A stretch of DNA of 64,000 nt, from the NCBI RefSeq assembly GCF_006496635.1, contig NZ_CP022958.1, positions 2,976,001-3,040,000 on the forward strand. The letters are read 5' to 3'. The notes beneath the pieces are model-generated. The model was given only the letters and a program-made list of their open reading frames with translations. It searched no databases and had not been told where the DNA came from. The stretch comes from Azoarcus sp. DD4. Its GTDB lineage: Bacteria; Pseudomonadota; Gammaproteobacteria; Burkholderiales; Rhodocyclaceae. Of the stretch, positions 30,516 to 38,619 are shown piece after piece; position 1 is the stretch's first letter, and each line of letters starts with the position of its first letter. The translations under genes and the position numbers were made by a program.

Positions 30516-30529
30516 TTGACCTGGATCAA
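30516..30529 (+). promoter_or_regulatory. FNR/ANR box
   Basis: TTGACctggATCAA matches the FNR/ANR consensus TTGAT-N4-ATCAA at nine of ten positions. It lies 81 bp before the di-iron oxygenase start. If it acts at -41.5, transcription would begin near 30564. This predicts oxygen-dependent control of the operon downstream; it could also act on the divergent protease gene. Confidence 0.7.
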
Positions 30530-30610
30530 ACCTGTCGGCCGCTCAAGACTGCATCGTTCAGCCCGCGCTTCGACGCAGACAAATTCAGACCAGAGCAAGA
30601 GGAGACCAGC

Positions 30611-31636
30611 ATGGCCCATAACGAAAAACTCGCGCAGTCGATGGAGTTCCCCCCGGCAACCGAACAGCCGAACGTCTATCCGCTGTCGTGGAACGCTCAG
30701 ACCGCCAAGATGGAAGAAGTCTGGGATGCCGCTCAGCGCGAGAACTGGGATCCCAAGAAGCTGCCGTGGGACACGCTCGACGTCGACTCCTACACCTGGG
30801 AGGAGCGCGAATCGATCGCCTACTGGTGGACCTTGCTGTCGGTCTTCGACGCCTCGGCGCCCCCCGTGTTTGCCGAAGCCTTCATCAAGACCTACGAGGT
30901 CCACGAGGAAGACCCGGTACGTCGCTGCTTCTTCTCGGTGACCCGCGACGAGCAGAACCACGAGCAGATGTGCGGGCTCGCGATCACCAAGTTCCTCGGC
31001 CATCCGGACCCTATCACCTACGAACCCAAGACCGACCTCGGTGGCCGCCTGCAGAAGAACGCAAAGTGGCTCTACTACAACGGTGGCCGTTACTGGACCG
31101 GTTACAAGAAGGCCGTGCCGAAGTACTCGCTCGCGGTGCTGTTCAGCTCCTTCCTCATGGGCGAAATCGCGGCTGCGACCATCTTCAAGCAGATGCACGA
31201 CAACTCGCGCGAACTCGTGTTCAAGGAGGCCTTCCGCAACATCGGTCGGGACGAAGGCCGTCACATGGCGATCTGCATGGCCTTGATGGAACGCGACTAT
31301 CCGCGCTTGCCGGCCGAAGACAAGGCGGTGGTGACCAAGCAGATCCGTGCCGGCTACCTCTTCCTGTCCGCGGTGCTGTTCGAACCGCCGATGGAATTCT
31401 GGGATCTGCCGAACGACTTCATCGACAACCAGCGCGAAGCCGAGGAAGTCGCACGTGGCGCCGGTTTCGGCGTACCCAGCTACGACGCGAAGCTGGACAA
31501 CTGGCGCAACGCCATGCTCAACCTCAAGGGCGTGCTCGACCGCTACGACATCCCCTTCCCCGCCATCCCCGAAGTCGGCATCACCGGCCAGGAAGTGTCC
31601 GATATCGAAATGAACGACATCATCCCGGTGTTCTGA
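30611..31636 (+). CDS. ferritin-like di-iron oxygenase component, function unknown
   Basis: A 341-residue helical protein with a ferritin-like di-iron site: E114-x2-H117 (RDEQNHEQM), E185 (FLMGEIAAA) and E215-x2-H218 (GRDEGRHMA), with a first-helix carboxylate at D80 or E89. It resembles the ribonucleotide reductase R2 fold, but the position of the R2 radical tyrosine (four after the first histidine) is C121, and no NrdA is nearby, so it is not an R2 subunit. Fused translationally close to a ferredoxin reductase gene (1-bp gap), it is most likely the terminal oxygenase of a two-component monooxygenase, hydroxylase or desaturase. Substrate unknown. A strong AGAGGAG precedes the ATG. An FNR box lies upstream. 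Confidence 0.8.
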   Translation: MAHNEKLAQSMEFPPATEQPNVYPLSWNAQTAKMEEVWDAAQRENWDPKKLPWDTLDVDSYTWEERESIAYWWTLLSVFDASAPPVFAEAFIKTYEVHEEDPVRRCFFSVTRDEQNHEQMCGLAITKFLGHPDPITYEPKTDLGGRLQKNAKWLYYNGGRYWTGYKKAVPKYSLAVLFSSFLMGEIAAATIFKQMHDNSRELVFKEAFRNIGRDEGRHMAICMALMERDYPRLPAEDKAVVTKQIRAGYLFLSAVLFEPPMEFWDLPNDFIDNQREAEEVARGAGFGVPSYDAKLDNWRNAMLNLKGVLDRYDIPFPAIPEVGITGQEVSDIEMNDIIPVF

Positions 31637-31637
31637 A

Positions 31638-32687
31638 ATGCAAAGAATCAGACTCCATCCGTCCGGACGGGAGGTCGAGTGCGCCGCGGGCGATACCGTG
31701 CTCGGCGCACTCGAGAAAGCGGGTTACGCCCTGCCCAACAACTGTCGGGCAGGCGCCTGTGGCGAGTGCAAGGTCAAGGTGCTGTCGGGCCAGTTCGACC
31801 AGGGCATGGTGCTCGACATGGCGCTCTCGCAGGACGAGCGCAAGCAGGGTTACGGCCTGATGTGCATGGCCAAGCCGCTCTCGGCGGAACTGGTGATCGA
31901 ATGGGGTACGGAGGACGCGAAGCCCAAGCTCTTCCCGCCCCGTGAAGATCAGCGTTTCGTCCTGGTGGACCGCCTGCAACGGACGCCACGCATCGTCGAG
32001 CTACGGCTGCGCCCTGTCGGCCAGGCCATGCGTTACTGGCCCGGCCAGTACGTCACGCTGGGCGACGACAAGGCAGGAGCGCCGCCGCGCTGTTACTCGA
32101 TCGCCAATGCGCCGCGGCCGGACGGCGAGATCGTGCTGCAGGTGACGCGCGTGGACGAAGGCCTGACCAGCCGCTGGGTGCATGACAACATGCGGCTGGG
32201 CGACGTCGTCAAGCTGTCGGGCCCGTACGGCACCTTCATCGGGGATCCAGCGGTGGAATCGCCGGTGCTCTGCATGGCGGCTGGATCGGGCCTCGCTCCC
32301 ATCCTGTCGCTGACCGAGGCAGCACTCAGGCGGGGCTATCGCAAGCCGGTAACGCTGATGTTCTCGGCACGACGTGCGGAAGACTTGTACGACTCGGGGC
32401 TGATGCGCTACTGGGAAACCAAGCATCGCAACTTCACCTACAAGCCCACGCTCACACGCGAAACCGTGGACGGCTGCCTGTCGGGGCGCATACCGGAGAT
32501 TCTGCCTTCCGTGTTCAAGGATCTGTCTCAACACAGCGTCTTCGTCGCCGGAACCCCTGAGTTCGTCAGCGCCTGCGTCGACGCGGCCCAGGCACTGGGC
32601 GCCCGCCGCAACATGATCCACACGGAAGGCTATTTCGGCCAGGCACAGCCGGAAACCGCACCGGCCAGCCATCTGATCCCCGCCTGA
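31638..32687 (+). CDS. NAD(P)H-ferredoxin-type reductase for the di-iron oxygenase
   Basis: A 349-residue electron-transfer protein. The N-terminal plant-type 2Fe-2S ferredoxin has C36-x4-C41-x2-C44 and C76 (NCRAGACGECKVKV, LMCMAKP). An FAD domain (PPRCYSIANAP) and an NAD(P)H domain (AAGSGLAPILS) follow, ending with FVAGTPEFVSACVDAA. This is the layout of reductases for benzoate dioxygenase, phenol hydroxylase and soluble methane monooxygenase. It starts one base after the oxygenase stop, so the two proteins are surely coexpressed. It would pass electrons from NAD(P)H to the di-iron centre. Confidence 0.9.
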   Translation: MQRIRLHPSGREVECAAGDTVLGALEKAGYALPNNCRAGACGECKVKVLSGQFDQGMVLDMALSQDERKQGYGLMCMAKPLSAELVIEWGTEDAKPKLFPPREDQRFVLVDRLQRTPRIVELRLRPVGQAMRYWPGQYVTLGDDKAGAPPRCYSIANAPRPDGEIVLQVTRVDEGLTSRWVHDNMRLGDVVKLSGPYGTFIGDPAVESPVLCMAAGSGLAPILSLTEAALRRGYRKPVTLMFSARRAEDLYDSGLMRYWETKHRNFTYKPTLTRETVDGCLSGRIPEILPSVFKDLSQHSVFVAGTPEFVSACVDAAQALGARRNMIHTEGYFGQAQPETAPASHLIPA

Positions 32688-32689
32688 AC

Positions 32690-32884
32690 TCAGGCGTAGG
32701 TATCGATCACCCCGCCCATCGTGCCAACCGGGGCACTGACGGGCGGAGGCAAGGCCTCAAGCAGCTGAAGGGCGCTCTGCTCCTGGATGTCCAGCGCCTT
32801 CTTCAGCACTGCAACCGAGGTTTGTTGTTGCACCTGCGCCATCGCATTTGCGCTGGCAGCAGCGGCTATCGAACTCACGTCCAT
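32690..32884 (-). CDS. YjfB-family putative motility protein
   Basis: A 64-residue protein starting MDVSSIAAAASANAMAQVQQ and containing VAVLKKALDIQEQSALQLLE, the hallmark of the YjfB family of small putative motility proteins. GGAGGGG lies about 7 nt before ATG 32884. It is convergent with the reductase gene, with two bases between the stops. Role unknown; some members are flagellum-associated, but no flagellar genes are in the window. Confidence 0.8.
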   Translation of the reverse strand: MDVSSIAAAASANAMAQVQQQTSVAVLKKALDIQEQSALQLLEALPPPVSAPVGTMGGVIDTYA

Positions 32885-32906
32885 AGAGCGCCCCTCCGAC
32901 GCTGCG

Positions 32907-33392
32907 TCATTCGCGGAAATTGCCGAACTGCAGCGGGAAATCGACGATTTCCTTCTTCACCAGCGCAATCGCGTCCTGCAACACATCGCGCTTGGCACCG
33001 GACACGCGGACCGCGTCGCCCTGAATGGCAGCCTGAACTTTCAGCTTGCTGTCTTTCAGGAGCTTGACGATCTTCTTGGCGAGATCCTGCTCGACGCCGA
33101 CGCGCACCTTTACTTCCTGCTTGACCTTGTTGCCGCTGACCTTCTGCACGTCGCCGTAATCCAGACAGCGGACATCCACCTTTTTCTTGGTCATCTCGGG
33201 CAGCAGGATCGCCTTCATCTGATCGAGCTGGAAATCGCTATCTCCATACAGGGTCAGCAGCTTCTCGTTCAGTTCGACGTTTGCGCTGGTACCCTTGAAA
33301 TCGTGGCGACCAGCGATCTTGCTGTTGGCGACATCGATCGAATTACGCAGCGCCGGCTGATCGACTTCGGACGTGATATCGAATGAAGGCAT
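32907..33392 (-). CDS. YajQ family cyclic-di-GMP/nucleotide-binding protein
   Basis: A 161-residue YajQ protein: MPSFDITSEVDQPALRNSID start, HDFKGTSANVEL, and the C-terminal KLKVQAAIQGDAVRVSGAKR with QFGNFRE end. YajQ homologues bind cyclic di-GMP, RNA or nucleotides, and in Xanthomonas act with a LysR regulator. The length is standard and the start is the family start. It sits between the YjfB-like gene and ppnP on the same strand. Confidence 0.93.
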   Translation of the reverse strand: MPSFDITSEVDQPALRNSIDVANSKIAGRHDFKGTSANVELNEKLLTLYGDSDFQLDQMKAILLPEMTKKKVDVRCLDYGDVQKVSGNKVKQEVKVRVGVEQDLAKKIVKLLKDSKLKVQAAIQGDAVRVSGAKRDVLQDAIALVKKEIVDFPLQFGNFRE

Positions 33393-33412
33393 GGTTCGCG
33401 TCCGTGCAAGGT

Positions 33413-33736
33413 TCAGCCGAAATGGCAGATGTAATGATAGGGGTCGCCCGTCACCTCGATGTCGAAGCTGGAGTTGCCCGGCACCTGGTAGGACTCGCCC
33501 GCACCATAGGTCTTCCACTCCGCCTCGCCCTTCAGGCGCACTCGGCAGCTACCCGCCACGCCTTCCATCACTTCGGGCGCGCCGGTGTTGAAGGTGAGGG
33601 TCGCCGGCAGGATCACGCCAACCGACTTGCCTGTACCGTCGGCAAAACGCACGCTGTGGCTGACGCACTTGCCATCGAAATAGACATTGGCCTTGGTGGT
33701 GACGGCAACGCCGTCGAGCTTTTCGGTAATGCTCAT
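33413..33736 (-). CDS. ppnP: pyrimidine/purine nucleoside phosphorylase (DUF1255)
   Basis: A 107-residue small cupin of the PpnP (YaiE) family. Seen are VYFDGKCVSHSVRFADGTGK, the PATLTFNTGAPEVMEG segment, and the end GNSSFDIEVTGDPYHYICHF. PpnP splits nucleosides with phosphate to free base and ribose-1-phosphate. Length and motifs are complete. It lies 20 bp upstream of yajQ and 14 bp after the DUF2788 gene, so the three small genes form a compact minus-strand run. Confidence 0.93.
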   Translation of the reverse strand: MSITEKLDGVAVTTKANVYFDGKCVSHSVRFADGTGKSVGVILPATLTFNTGAPEVMEGVAGSCRVRLKGEAEWKTYGAGESYQVPGNSSFDIEVTGDPYHYICHFG

Positions 33737-33750
33737 GAAAACCTGATTCC

Positions 33751-33978
33751 TTATTCGATACCCATGAACTTCTGGATAAAACCCTTGGCGACGAAGCCGA
33801 TGAAGCCGAGGCCGAGCGCGAGGAACATCCACATCGTTCCGTATTTGCCCGCCTTCGACTCCTTCGCCAGGTTGCCGATGATGAACAGCATGTACAGGAT
33901 CAAGGCTGTGAAACACACCTTGAGCGAGATGTCTTCGAACTCGGCGATCGTCAGCCCGAAGATCAGCGGGTCGTCCAT
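33751..33978 (-). CDS. DUF2788 small membrane protein
   Basis: A 75-residue protein with an acidic N-terminus (MDDPLIFGLTIAEFEDISL) and two hydrophobic helices separated by KESKAGKYGT, ending in a basic and aromatic tail. The pattern matches DUF2788, a family of unknown function in beta and gammaproteobacteria. It follows argG by 12 bp on the same strand, which suggests cotranscription with the arginine genes, but there is no known functional link. Confidence 0.82.
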   Translation of the reverse strand: MDDPLIFGLTIAEFEDISLKVCFTALILYMLFIIGNLAKESKAGKYGTMWMFLALGLGFIGFVAKGFIQKFMGIE

Positions 33979-33990
33979 GACCGCAGCTCC

Positions 33991-35220
33991 TTAACCCCGC
34001 TTTGCCTTCGCGTTTGCAGCAATGCGCATGCGCAGTGCATTGAGGCGGATGAAACCATGTGCATCCTTCTGGTTGTAGGCGCCCTGGTCGTCCTCGAAGG
34101 TCGCGATCGTCGGATCGAACAACGAATCGCTCTTGGAATCGCGGCCCGTGACGATGACGTTGCCTTTGTACAGCTTGATCCGCACCCAACCATTGACGGT
34201 TTGCTGCGTGTGGTCGATCAGCGCCTGCAGGGCCTGACGCTCGGGGCTCCACCAGTAGCCGTTGTAGATCATGCTGGCGTAACGCGGCATCAGGTCGTCC
34301 TTGAGGTGGGCGACTTCGCGATCCAGCGTGATCGATTCGATCGCGCGGTGCGCCTTCAGCAGGATGGTGCCCCCCGGCGTCTCGTAGCAGCCGCGGCTCT
34401 TCATGCCCACGTAACGGTTCTCGACCAGATCGAGGCGTCCGATGCCGTGCTTGCCACCCAGTTCGTTGAGCCTGGCAAGCACTTCATGCGCCTTCAGACG
34501 GGTACCGTTGATGGCGACAACGTCGCCGTTCTCGAATTCGAGATCGATGTACTCGGCAGCATCCGGGGCAGCTTCCGGCGACACCGTCCAGCGCCACATC
34601 GACTCCTCGGCTTCGGCAGCCGGGTTCTCGAGGTGACGACCTTCGAAGGAGATATGCAGAAGGTTGGCGTCCATCGAATAGGGAGAACCGCCCCGCTTGT
34701 GCTTCATCTCGATGGGGATACCGTGCTTTTCGGCGTAGGCGAGCAGCTTTTCGCGCGACAGCAGATCCCACTCGCGCCACGGTGCGATCACCTTCACGCC
34801 CGGCATCAGTGCGTAGTAGCCGAGTTCGAAACGGACCTGGTCATTGCCCTTGCCGGTCGCGCCGTGCGACACCGCGTCGGCACCGGTGGCACGGGCGATC
34901 TCGATCTGGCGTTTGGCGATCAGAGGGCGCGCGATGGACGTACCGAGCAGATACTCGCCTTCGTAGACCGTGTTGCAGCGGAACATCGGGAAGACGAAAT
35001 CGCGGACGAACTCCTCGCGCAGGTCGTCAATGAAAATGTTTTCCGGCTTGATCCCGAACTTGAGCGCTTTCTGGCGAGCGGGCTCGAGTTCTTCGCCCTG
35101 GCCGAGGTCGGCGGTGAAGGTCACCACTTCGCACTGGTAGGTGTCCTGCAGCCACTTGAGGATCACCGAGGTATCCAGCCCGCCCGAATAGGCGAGCACC
35201 ACTTTCTTCACGTCGCTCAT
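33991..35220 (-). CDS. argG: argininosuccinate synthase
   Basis: Joins citrulline and aspartate with ATP to form argininosuccinate, the penultimate arginine step. A 409-residue protein with the PP-loop LAYSGGLDTSVILKWLQ near the N-terminus, the SHGATGKGNDQVRFELGYYA segment, and the GIGRLDLVENRYVGMKSRG motif. Start at MSDVKKVV is family-typical; upstream in-frame codons are ignored. It is the last of argD-argF-argG on the minus strand, with 163 bp separating it from argF. Confidence 0.97.
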   Translation of the reverse strand: MSDVKKVVLAYSGGLDTSVILKWLQDTYQCEVVTFTADLGQGEELEPARQKALKFGIKPENIFIDDLREEFVRDFVFPMFRCNTVYEGEYLLGTSIARPLIAKRQIEIARATGADAVSHGATGKGNDQVRFELGYYALMPGVKVIAPWREWDLLSREKLLAYAEKHGIPIEMKHKRGGSPYSMDANLLHISFEGRHLENPAAEAEESMWRWTVSPEAAPDAAEYIDLEFENGDVVAINGTRLKAHEVLARLNELGGKHGIGRLDLVENRYVGMKSRGCYETPGGTILLKAHRAIESITLDREVAHLKDDLMPRYASMIYNGYWWSPERQALQALIDHTQQTVNGWVRIKLYKGNVIVTGRDSKSDSLFDPTIATFEDDQGAYNQKDAHGFIRLNALRMRIAANAKAKRG

Positions 35221-35383
35221 CGTCCTGTCCAATCTGTTGCCGTATCGCTTCATGGGCGCACGGCGGTTAGCAGCAATCTCGCGTTTTCAGACTCATCGTT
35301 TCCGACGCGACCGGAAACGAGACACTCACTTCACTTCGATGCGGCAACCCGTTCGGCTGTGCCTCCCGGATTGCGGTATCGGC

Positions 35384-36310
35384 CTACTTGTCTTCGACCT
35401 GCCCGAGGACCAGGTATTCCATCAACGCCTTTTGCGCGTGGAGACGATTCTCGGCTTCATCCCAGACTACCGATTGCGGCCCGTCTATCACCTCGGCGGT
35501 CACCTCCTCGCCACGGTGCGCCGGCAGGCAATGCATGAAGACGGCTTGCGGTGCAGCCACCGACATCATCTCCGCATCCACGCACCAATCAGCAAAAGCC
35601 TTCATCCGTTCCTCATTTTCGGCTTCGAAGCCCATGGAGGTCCAGACGTCGGTTGTTACCAGATCGGCACCGCGGCAGGCTTCCAACGGATCCGCGAACT
35701 GCGCGAAGTGCCCGGTTCCATGCAGGCCCGCACGTTCCGGCTCGACTTCGTAGCCTGGCGGCGTCGACACATGGACGTTGAAATCCAGCACCTCCGCGGC
35801 CTGCAGCCAGGTATTGCACATGTTGTTGGAGTCGCCCACCCAGGCCACCGTCTTGCCGCGAATGCTGCCCCGGTGCTCGATGTAGGTGTAGATGTCGGCA
35901 AGGATCTGGCAAGGATGGTATTCGTTGGTCAGGCCATTGATCACCGGCACCCGCGAGTGGGCCGCAAAGCGTTCGATGATGGCCTGTTCGAAGGTGCGGA
36001 TCATGACCAGATCACTCATGCGCGAAATGACCTGGGCCGCATCCTCCACCGGCTCGCCGCGCCCGAGTTGCGAATCGCGGGTATTGAGATAGATCGCGGA
36101 ACCGCCAAGCTGTTGCATGCCCGCTTCGAACGAAAGCCGGGTGCGGGTGCTGGCCTTTTCGAAGATCATCACCAGCGTGCGGTCGAACAGCGGATGATAC
36201 GGTTCGTACTGCTTGAACTTCTCCTTGATCCAGCGAGTACGCGCAAAAATGTGGTCGTACTCTTCGGCGGCGAAGTCCTTGAACTGCAGGTAGTGTCTTG
36301 GGGCTATCAT
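35384..36310 (-). CDS. argF: ornithine carbamoyltransferase
   Basis: Makes citrulline from ornithine and carbamoyl phosphate. The 308-residue protein has the carbamoyl-phosphate loop FEKASTRTRLSFE, the ornithine-side HPCQILAD segment, and the catalytic HCLPAHRGEEV near the C-terminus. The start MIAPRHYLQFKDF is 17 bp after the argD stop, consistent with an argDF transcript. Biosynthetic (anabolic) type is inferred from the arginine operon context. Confidence 0.97.
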   Translation of the reverse strand: MIAPRHYLQFKDFAAEEYDHIFARTRWIKEKFKQYEPYHPLFDRTLVMIFEKASTRTRLSFEAGMQQLGGSAIYLNTRDSQLGRGEPVEDAAQVISRMSDLVMIRTFEQAIIERFAAHSRVPVINGLTNEYHPCQILADIYTYIEHRGSIRGKTVAWVGDSNNMCNTWLQAAEVLDFNVHVSTPPGYEVEPERAGLHGTGHFAQFADPLEACRGADLVTTDVWTSMGFEAENEERMKAFADWCVDAEMMSVAAPQAVFMHCLPAHRGEEVTAEVIDGPQSVVWDEAENRLHAQKALMEYLVLGQVEDK

Positions 36311-36327
36311 CGGCAGACACCTTCCCT

Positions 36328-37500
36328 TTACTGCGACAAGAAGTCGCGGATCAGCGGAGCAAGCGCGGCCACCAGGCCTTGCGCGTCCGCGGTGGTGAAT
36401 ACGAGGGCGGGCAACAGACGGACCACGCGTTCGGCGGTAACGTTGATGAGCAAACCGGCGTCCAGGCCGCGCTTTACGAGTTCGCCGCACGGACGGTCGA
36501 GTTCGATCCCTATCATCAGACCGCGGCCACGGATGTCGACCACGCCAGCCTGCCCCGCCAGAGCTTCATGCAGACCGGAACGGATCGCCTCGCCAACGGT
36601 GACCGCACGCTCCAACAGGCCATCCGCAACGATGGTGTCGAGCGTGGCCAGCCCGGCTGCGCAGGCAAGCGGATTGCCGCCGAAGGTCGAACCGTGATTG
36701 CCCGGACCGAACAGCCCTGCGGCTGCGCCCGATGTCAGGCACGCACCGATCGGCACGCCCGAACCCAGGCCCTTGGCGAGCGTCATCACGTCCGGTCTCA
36801 CGTTCGCATGCTGCCAGCCGAACCACCTCCCGGTACGTCCCAGGCCACACTGGACTTCGTCGCAGATCAGGAGCCAGCCACGCTCATCGCACAATGCGCG
36901 CAGTTCGCGCTGGAAGGCTTCATCCGCGATATTGATGCCGCCTTCGCCCTGGATCATTTCCAGCATCACGGCGACGACATCATGATTGTGCTCACCCACC
37001 CGCCGGATGGCGTCGATGTCCTTGTACGGCACACGAATGAAACCGGACACCAAGGGGTCGAACCCTGCCTGGGCCTTGCGGTTTCCTGTTGCCGACAGGG
37101 TCGCCAGCGTACGCCCGTGAAAGGCGTTCTCCATGACGATGATCGTGGGTTGCTCTACCCCTTTGCGGTGCCCGTGGAGTCGCGCCAGCTTGATCGCCGC
37201 CTCGTTCGCTTCGCAACCGGAGTTGCAGAAGAAAACCTCGTCCATTCCGGAAACCTCGCACAGGCGATCGGCGAGCTTTTCCTGCAGCGGAATGCGATAG
37301 AGGTTGGACGTATGCAGCACGCGGGACGCCTGCCCGGCGATGGCTTCGACAAGCGCCGGATGATTGTGGCCGAGCGTAGACACCGCGATCCCGGACAGCG
37401 CATCCAGATAGCGCGTGCCGGCCTCGTCGTATAGCCAGACGCCGTCGCCGTGCGTGAAGGCCACCGGCAATCTGGCGTAGGTGTTCATGACGTGGGACAT
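36328..37500 (-). CDS. argD: acetylornithine/succinyldiaminopimelate aminotransferase
   Basis: A 390-residue class III PLP aminotransferase. It begins MSHVMNTYARLPVAFTHGDG and has FCNSGCEANEAAIKLAR, the EMIQGEGGI segment, LLICDEVQCGLGRTG, and the PLP lysine in TLAKGLGSGVPIGA. The GSTFGGNPLACA motif follows. It converts N-acetylglutamate semialdehyde to acetylornithine and may serve lysine synthesis too. It is the first gene of the argDFG run; a strong hairpin lies in its leader. Confidence 0.96.
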   Translation of the reverse strand: MSHVMNTYARLPVAFTHGDGVWLYDEAGTRYLDALSGIAVSTLGHNHPALVEAIAGQASRVLHTSNLYRIPLQEKLADRLCEVSGMDEVFFCNSGCEANEAAIKLARLHGHRKGVEQPTIIVMENAFHGRTLATLSATGNRKAQAGFDPLVSGFIRVPYKDIDAIRRVGEHNHDVVAVMLEMIQGEGGINIADEAFQRELRALCDERGWLLICDEVQCGLGRTGRWFGWQHANVRPDVMTLAKGLGSGVPIGACLTSGAAAGLFGPGNHGSTFGGNPLACAAGLATLDTIVADGLLERAVTVGEAIRSGLHEALAGQAGVVDIRGRGLMIGIELDRPCGELVKRGLDAGLLINVTAERVVRLLPALVFTTADAQGLVAALAPLIRDFLSQ

Positions 37501-37532
37501 GGGAAACCCCGATCAGGTGAACCAGAAATGCA

Positions 37533-37554
37533 CACGGCGGCACAAGCCGCCGTG
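37533..37554. repeat. GC-rich hairpin in argD leader
   Basis: CACGGCGGC, loop ACAA, GCCGCCGTG is a perfect 9-bp stem 33 bp before the argD start in the divergent argD/DUF3579 region. There is no T run on either strand, so it does not look like a plain terminator. It may affect leader structure or be a protein site. Confidence 0.5.
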
Positions 37555-37663
37555 AGAGGTCAAGGCGGCGATGTTAAGCCAAAAGAGGGAGGGCTGTATA
37601 GCTTCGCGGCCGCTTTCGGGCTCCCAGGCATGCGGATCTAAGCTGCGCCAACGATGAGGTTTC

Positions 37664-37672
37664 TGTTAGAAT
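37664..37672 (+). promoter_or_regulatory. extended -10 promoter candidate for DUF3579 gene
   Basis: TGTTAGAAT is an extended -10 (TGn plus TAGAAT), 73 nt before the DUF3579 start. The -35 region is weak. Confidence 0.4.
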
Positions 37673-37744
37673 GCCGCCCGTTTTGCGCGGCGTCCGAAGT
37701 GATTGCGGGCGACCTGAGCCCCTGTAGCCGTCATGGCGTGACAC

Positions 37745-38029
37745 ATGAACCAGAAGATCGAAAGCTTTGTCATCATCGGGGTCACTAGGGATGGGAAGAA
37801 GTTTCGCCCCAGCGACTGGGCGGATCGTCTTTGCGGCGTCATGTCGGCCTTCGGCGCCGACCATCGCATGATGTACTCACCCTATGTACGTCCGGGCTGC
37901 ACTCTGAAAGGCGACAAGACCGTCGTTGTGAACGCCCGCCTCTATGACATAGAACCGCTCGCCTACAAGTTTCTGATCAACTTCGCGAACGACAACGACC
38001 TCCAGATGGAGCCCATCGAAGACGATTGA
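37745..38029 (+). CDS. DUF3579 family protein
   Basis: A 94-residue soluble protein (MNQKIESFVIIGVTRDGKKF, then RPSDWADRLCGVMSAFG, YSPYVRPGCTLKGDKTVVVN, and an acidic end QMEPIEDD). It matches DUF3579, a short betaproteobacterial family of unknown function commonly placed near rpsT, murJ and the arg genes. No catalytic motif is recognised. A bidirectional terminator follows. Confidence 0.85.
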   Translation: MNQKIESFVIIGVTRDGKKFRPSDWADRLCGVMSAFGADHRMMYSPYVRPGCTLKGDKTVVVNARLYDIEPLAYKFLINFANDNDLQMEPIEDD

Positions 38030-38114
38030 GCGGAACGGGCAGAGGCACAACCCGGCGGACCGGCACCCCATAGCCAGCCTGAACCGGAAGATTGCCCGAC
38101 AACCGGATGGACGA

Positions 38115-38150
38115 TAAAAAAACGGCGACCGGATGGTCGCCGTTTTTTTT
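38115..38150. terminator. bidirectional terminator between DUF3579 gene and rpsT
   Basis: A run of A, stem ACGGCGACC, loop GGAT, stem GGTCGCCGT, then eight T. T tracts exist on both strands, so it can end both convergent transcripts. Confidence 0.93.
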
Positions 38151-38190
38151 GGCGCCTCCAGGAGGCGCAATCCGAACGGGCTATGTACGA

Positions 38191-38457
38191 TCAGGCAGCC
38201 ATGGCCTTGACGGCCGACGACAGACGGCTCTTGTGGCGAGCAGCCTTGTTCTTGTGGATGATCTTCTTGTCGGCGATGCTGTCGATGGTGCTCATCGAGG
38301 TGCGGAAGACGGCTTGTGCAGCGGTCTTGTCGCCACCCACGATAGCCTTACGCACGGCCTTGATCGCAGTACGCAGACGCGAACGCAGGCTGGCGTTATG
38401 AGCGCGAGCCTTGGTCGCCTGACGTGCGCGCTTGCGAGCTTGTGCCGAGTTGGCCAT
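38191..38457 (-). CDS. rpsT: 30S ribosomal protein S20
   Basis: An 88-residue, very basic protein, MANSAQARKRARQATKARAH at the start and HKNKAARHKSRLSSAVKAM at the end, the standard S20 sequence and length. It binds 16S rRNA early in small-subunit assembly. It has its own promoter (38497-38525) and terminator (38115-38150), and is divergent from murJ, a conserved arrangement in betaproteobacteria. Confidence 0.98.
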   Translation of the reverse strand: MANSAQARKRARQATKARAHNASLRSRLRTAIKAVRKAIVGGDKTAAQAVFRTSMSTIDSIADKKIIHKNKAARHKSRLSSAVKAMAA

Positions 38458-38496
38458 ATGTCTAATTCCCGTAATGGTGGTTCTGTAAAGCTCGCG

Positions 38497-38525
38497 ATTC
38501 TATCGACTAATTCCGGCCTCTGCAA
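38497..38525 (-). promoter_or_regulatory. sigma-70 promoter of rpsT
   Basis: Minus-strand TTGCAG, 17-bp spacer, TAGAAT, with the -10 hexamer 40 nt before the rpsT start. This is one of the best-matching promoters in the window, as expected for a ribosomal protein gene. Confidence 0.75.
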
Positions 38526-38619
38526 GAAGCTTATGCAGACGCCGTGCCCGAGTCGCACTGACGCATCCCCCGCGGCCGGCTATCATGCGCGCTTTCCGTA
38601 TTGCTGCCGCCGACCACGC

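Noticed and set aside
30611..31636. Ribonucleotide reductase R2 (nrdB)
   Set aside because: The di-iron ligands fit loosely, but there is no radical tyrosine at the expected place, no nrdA, and a ferredoxin reductase partner instead.
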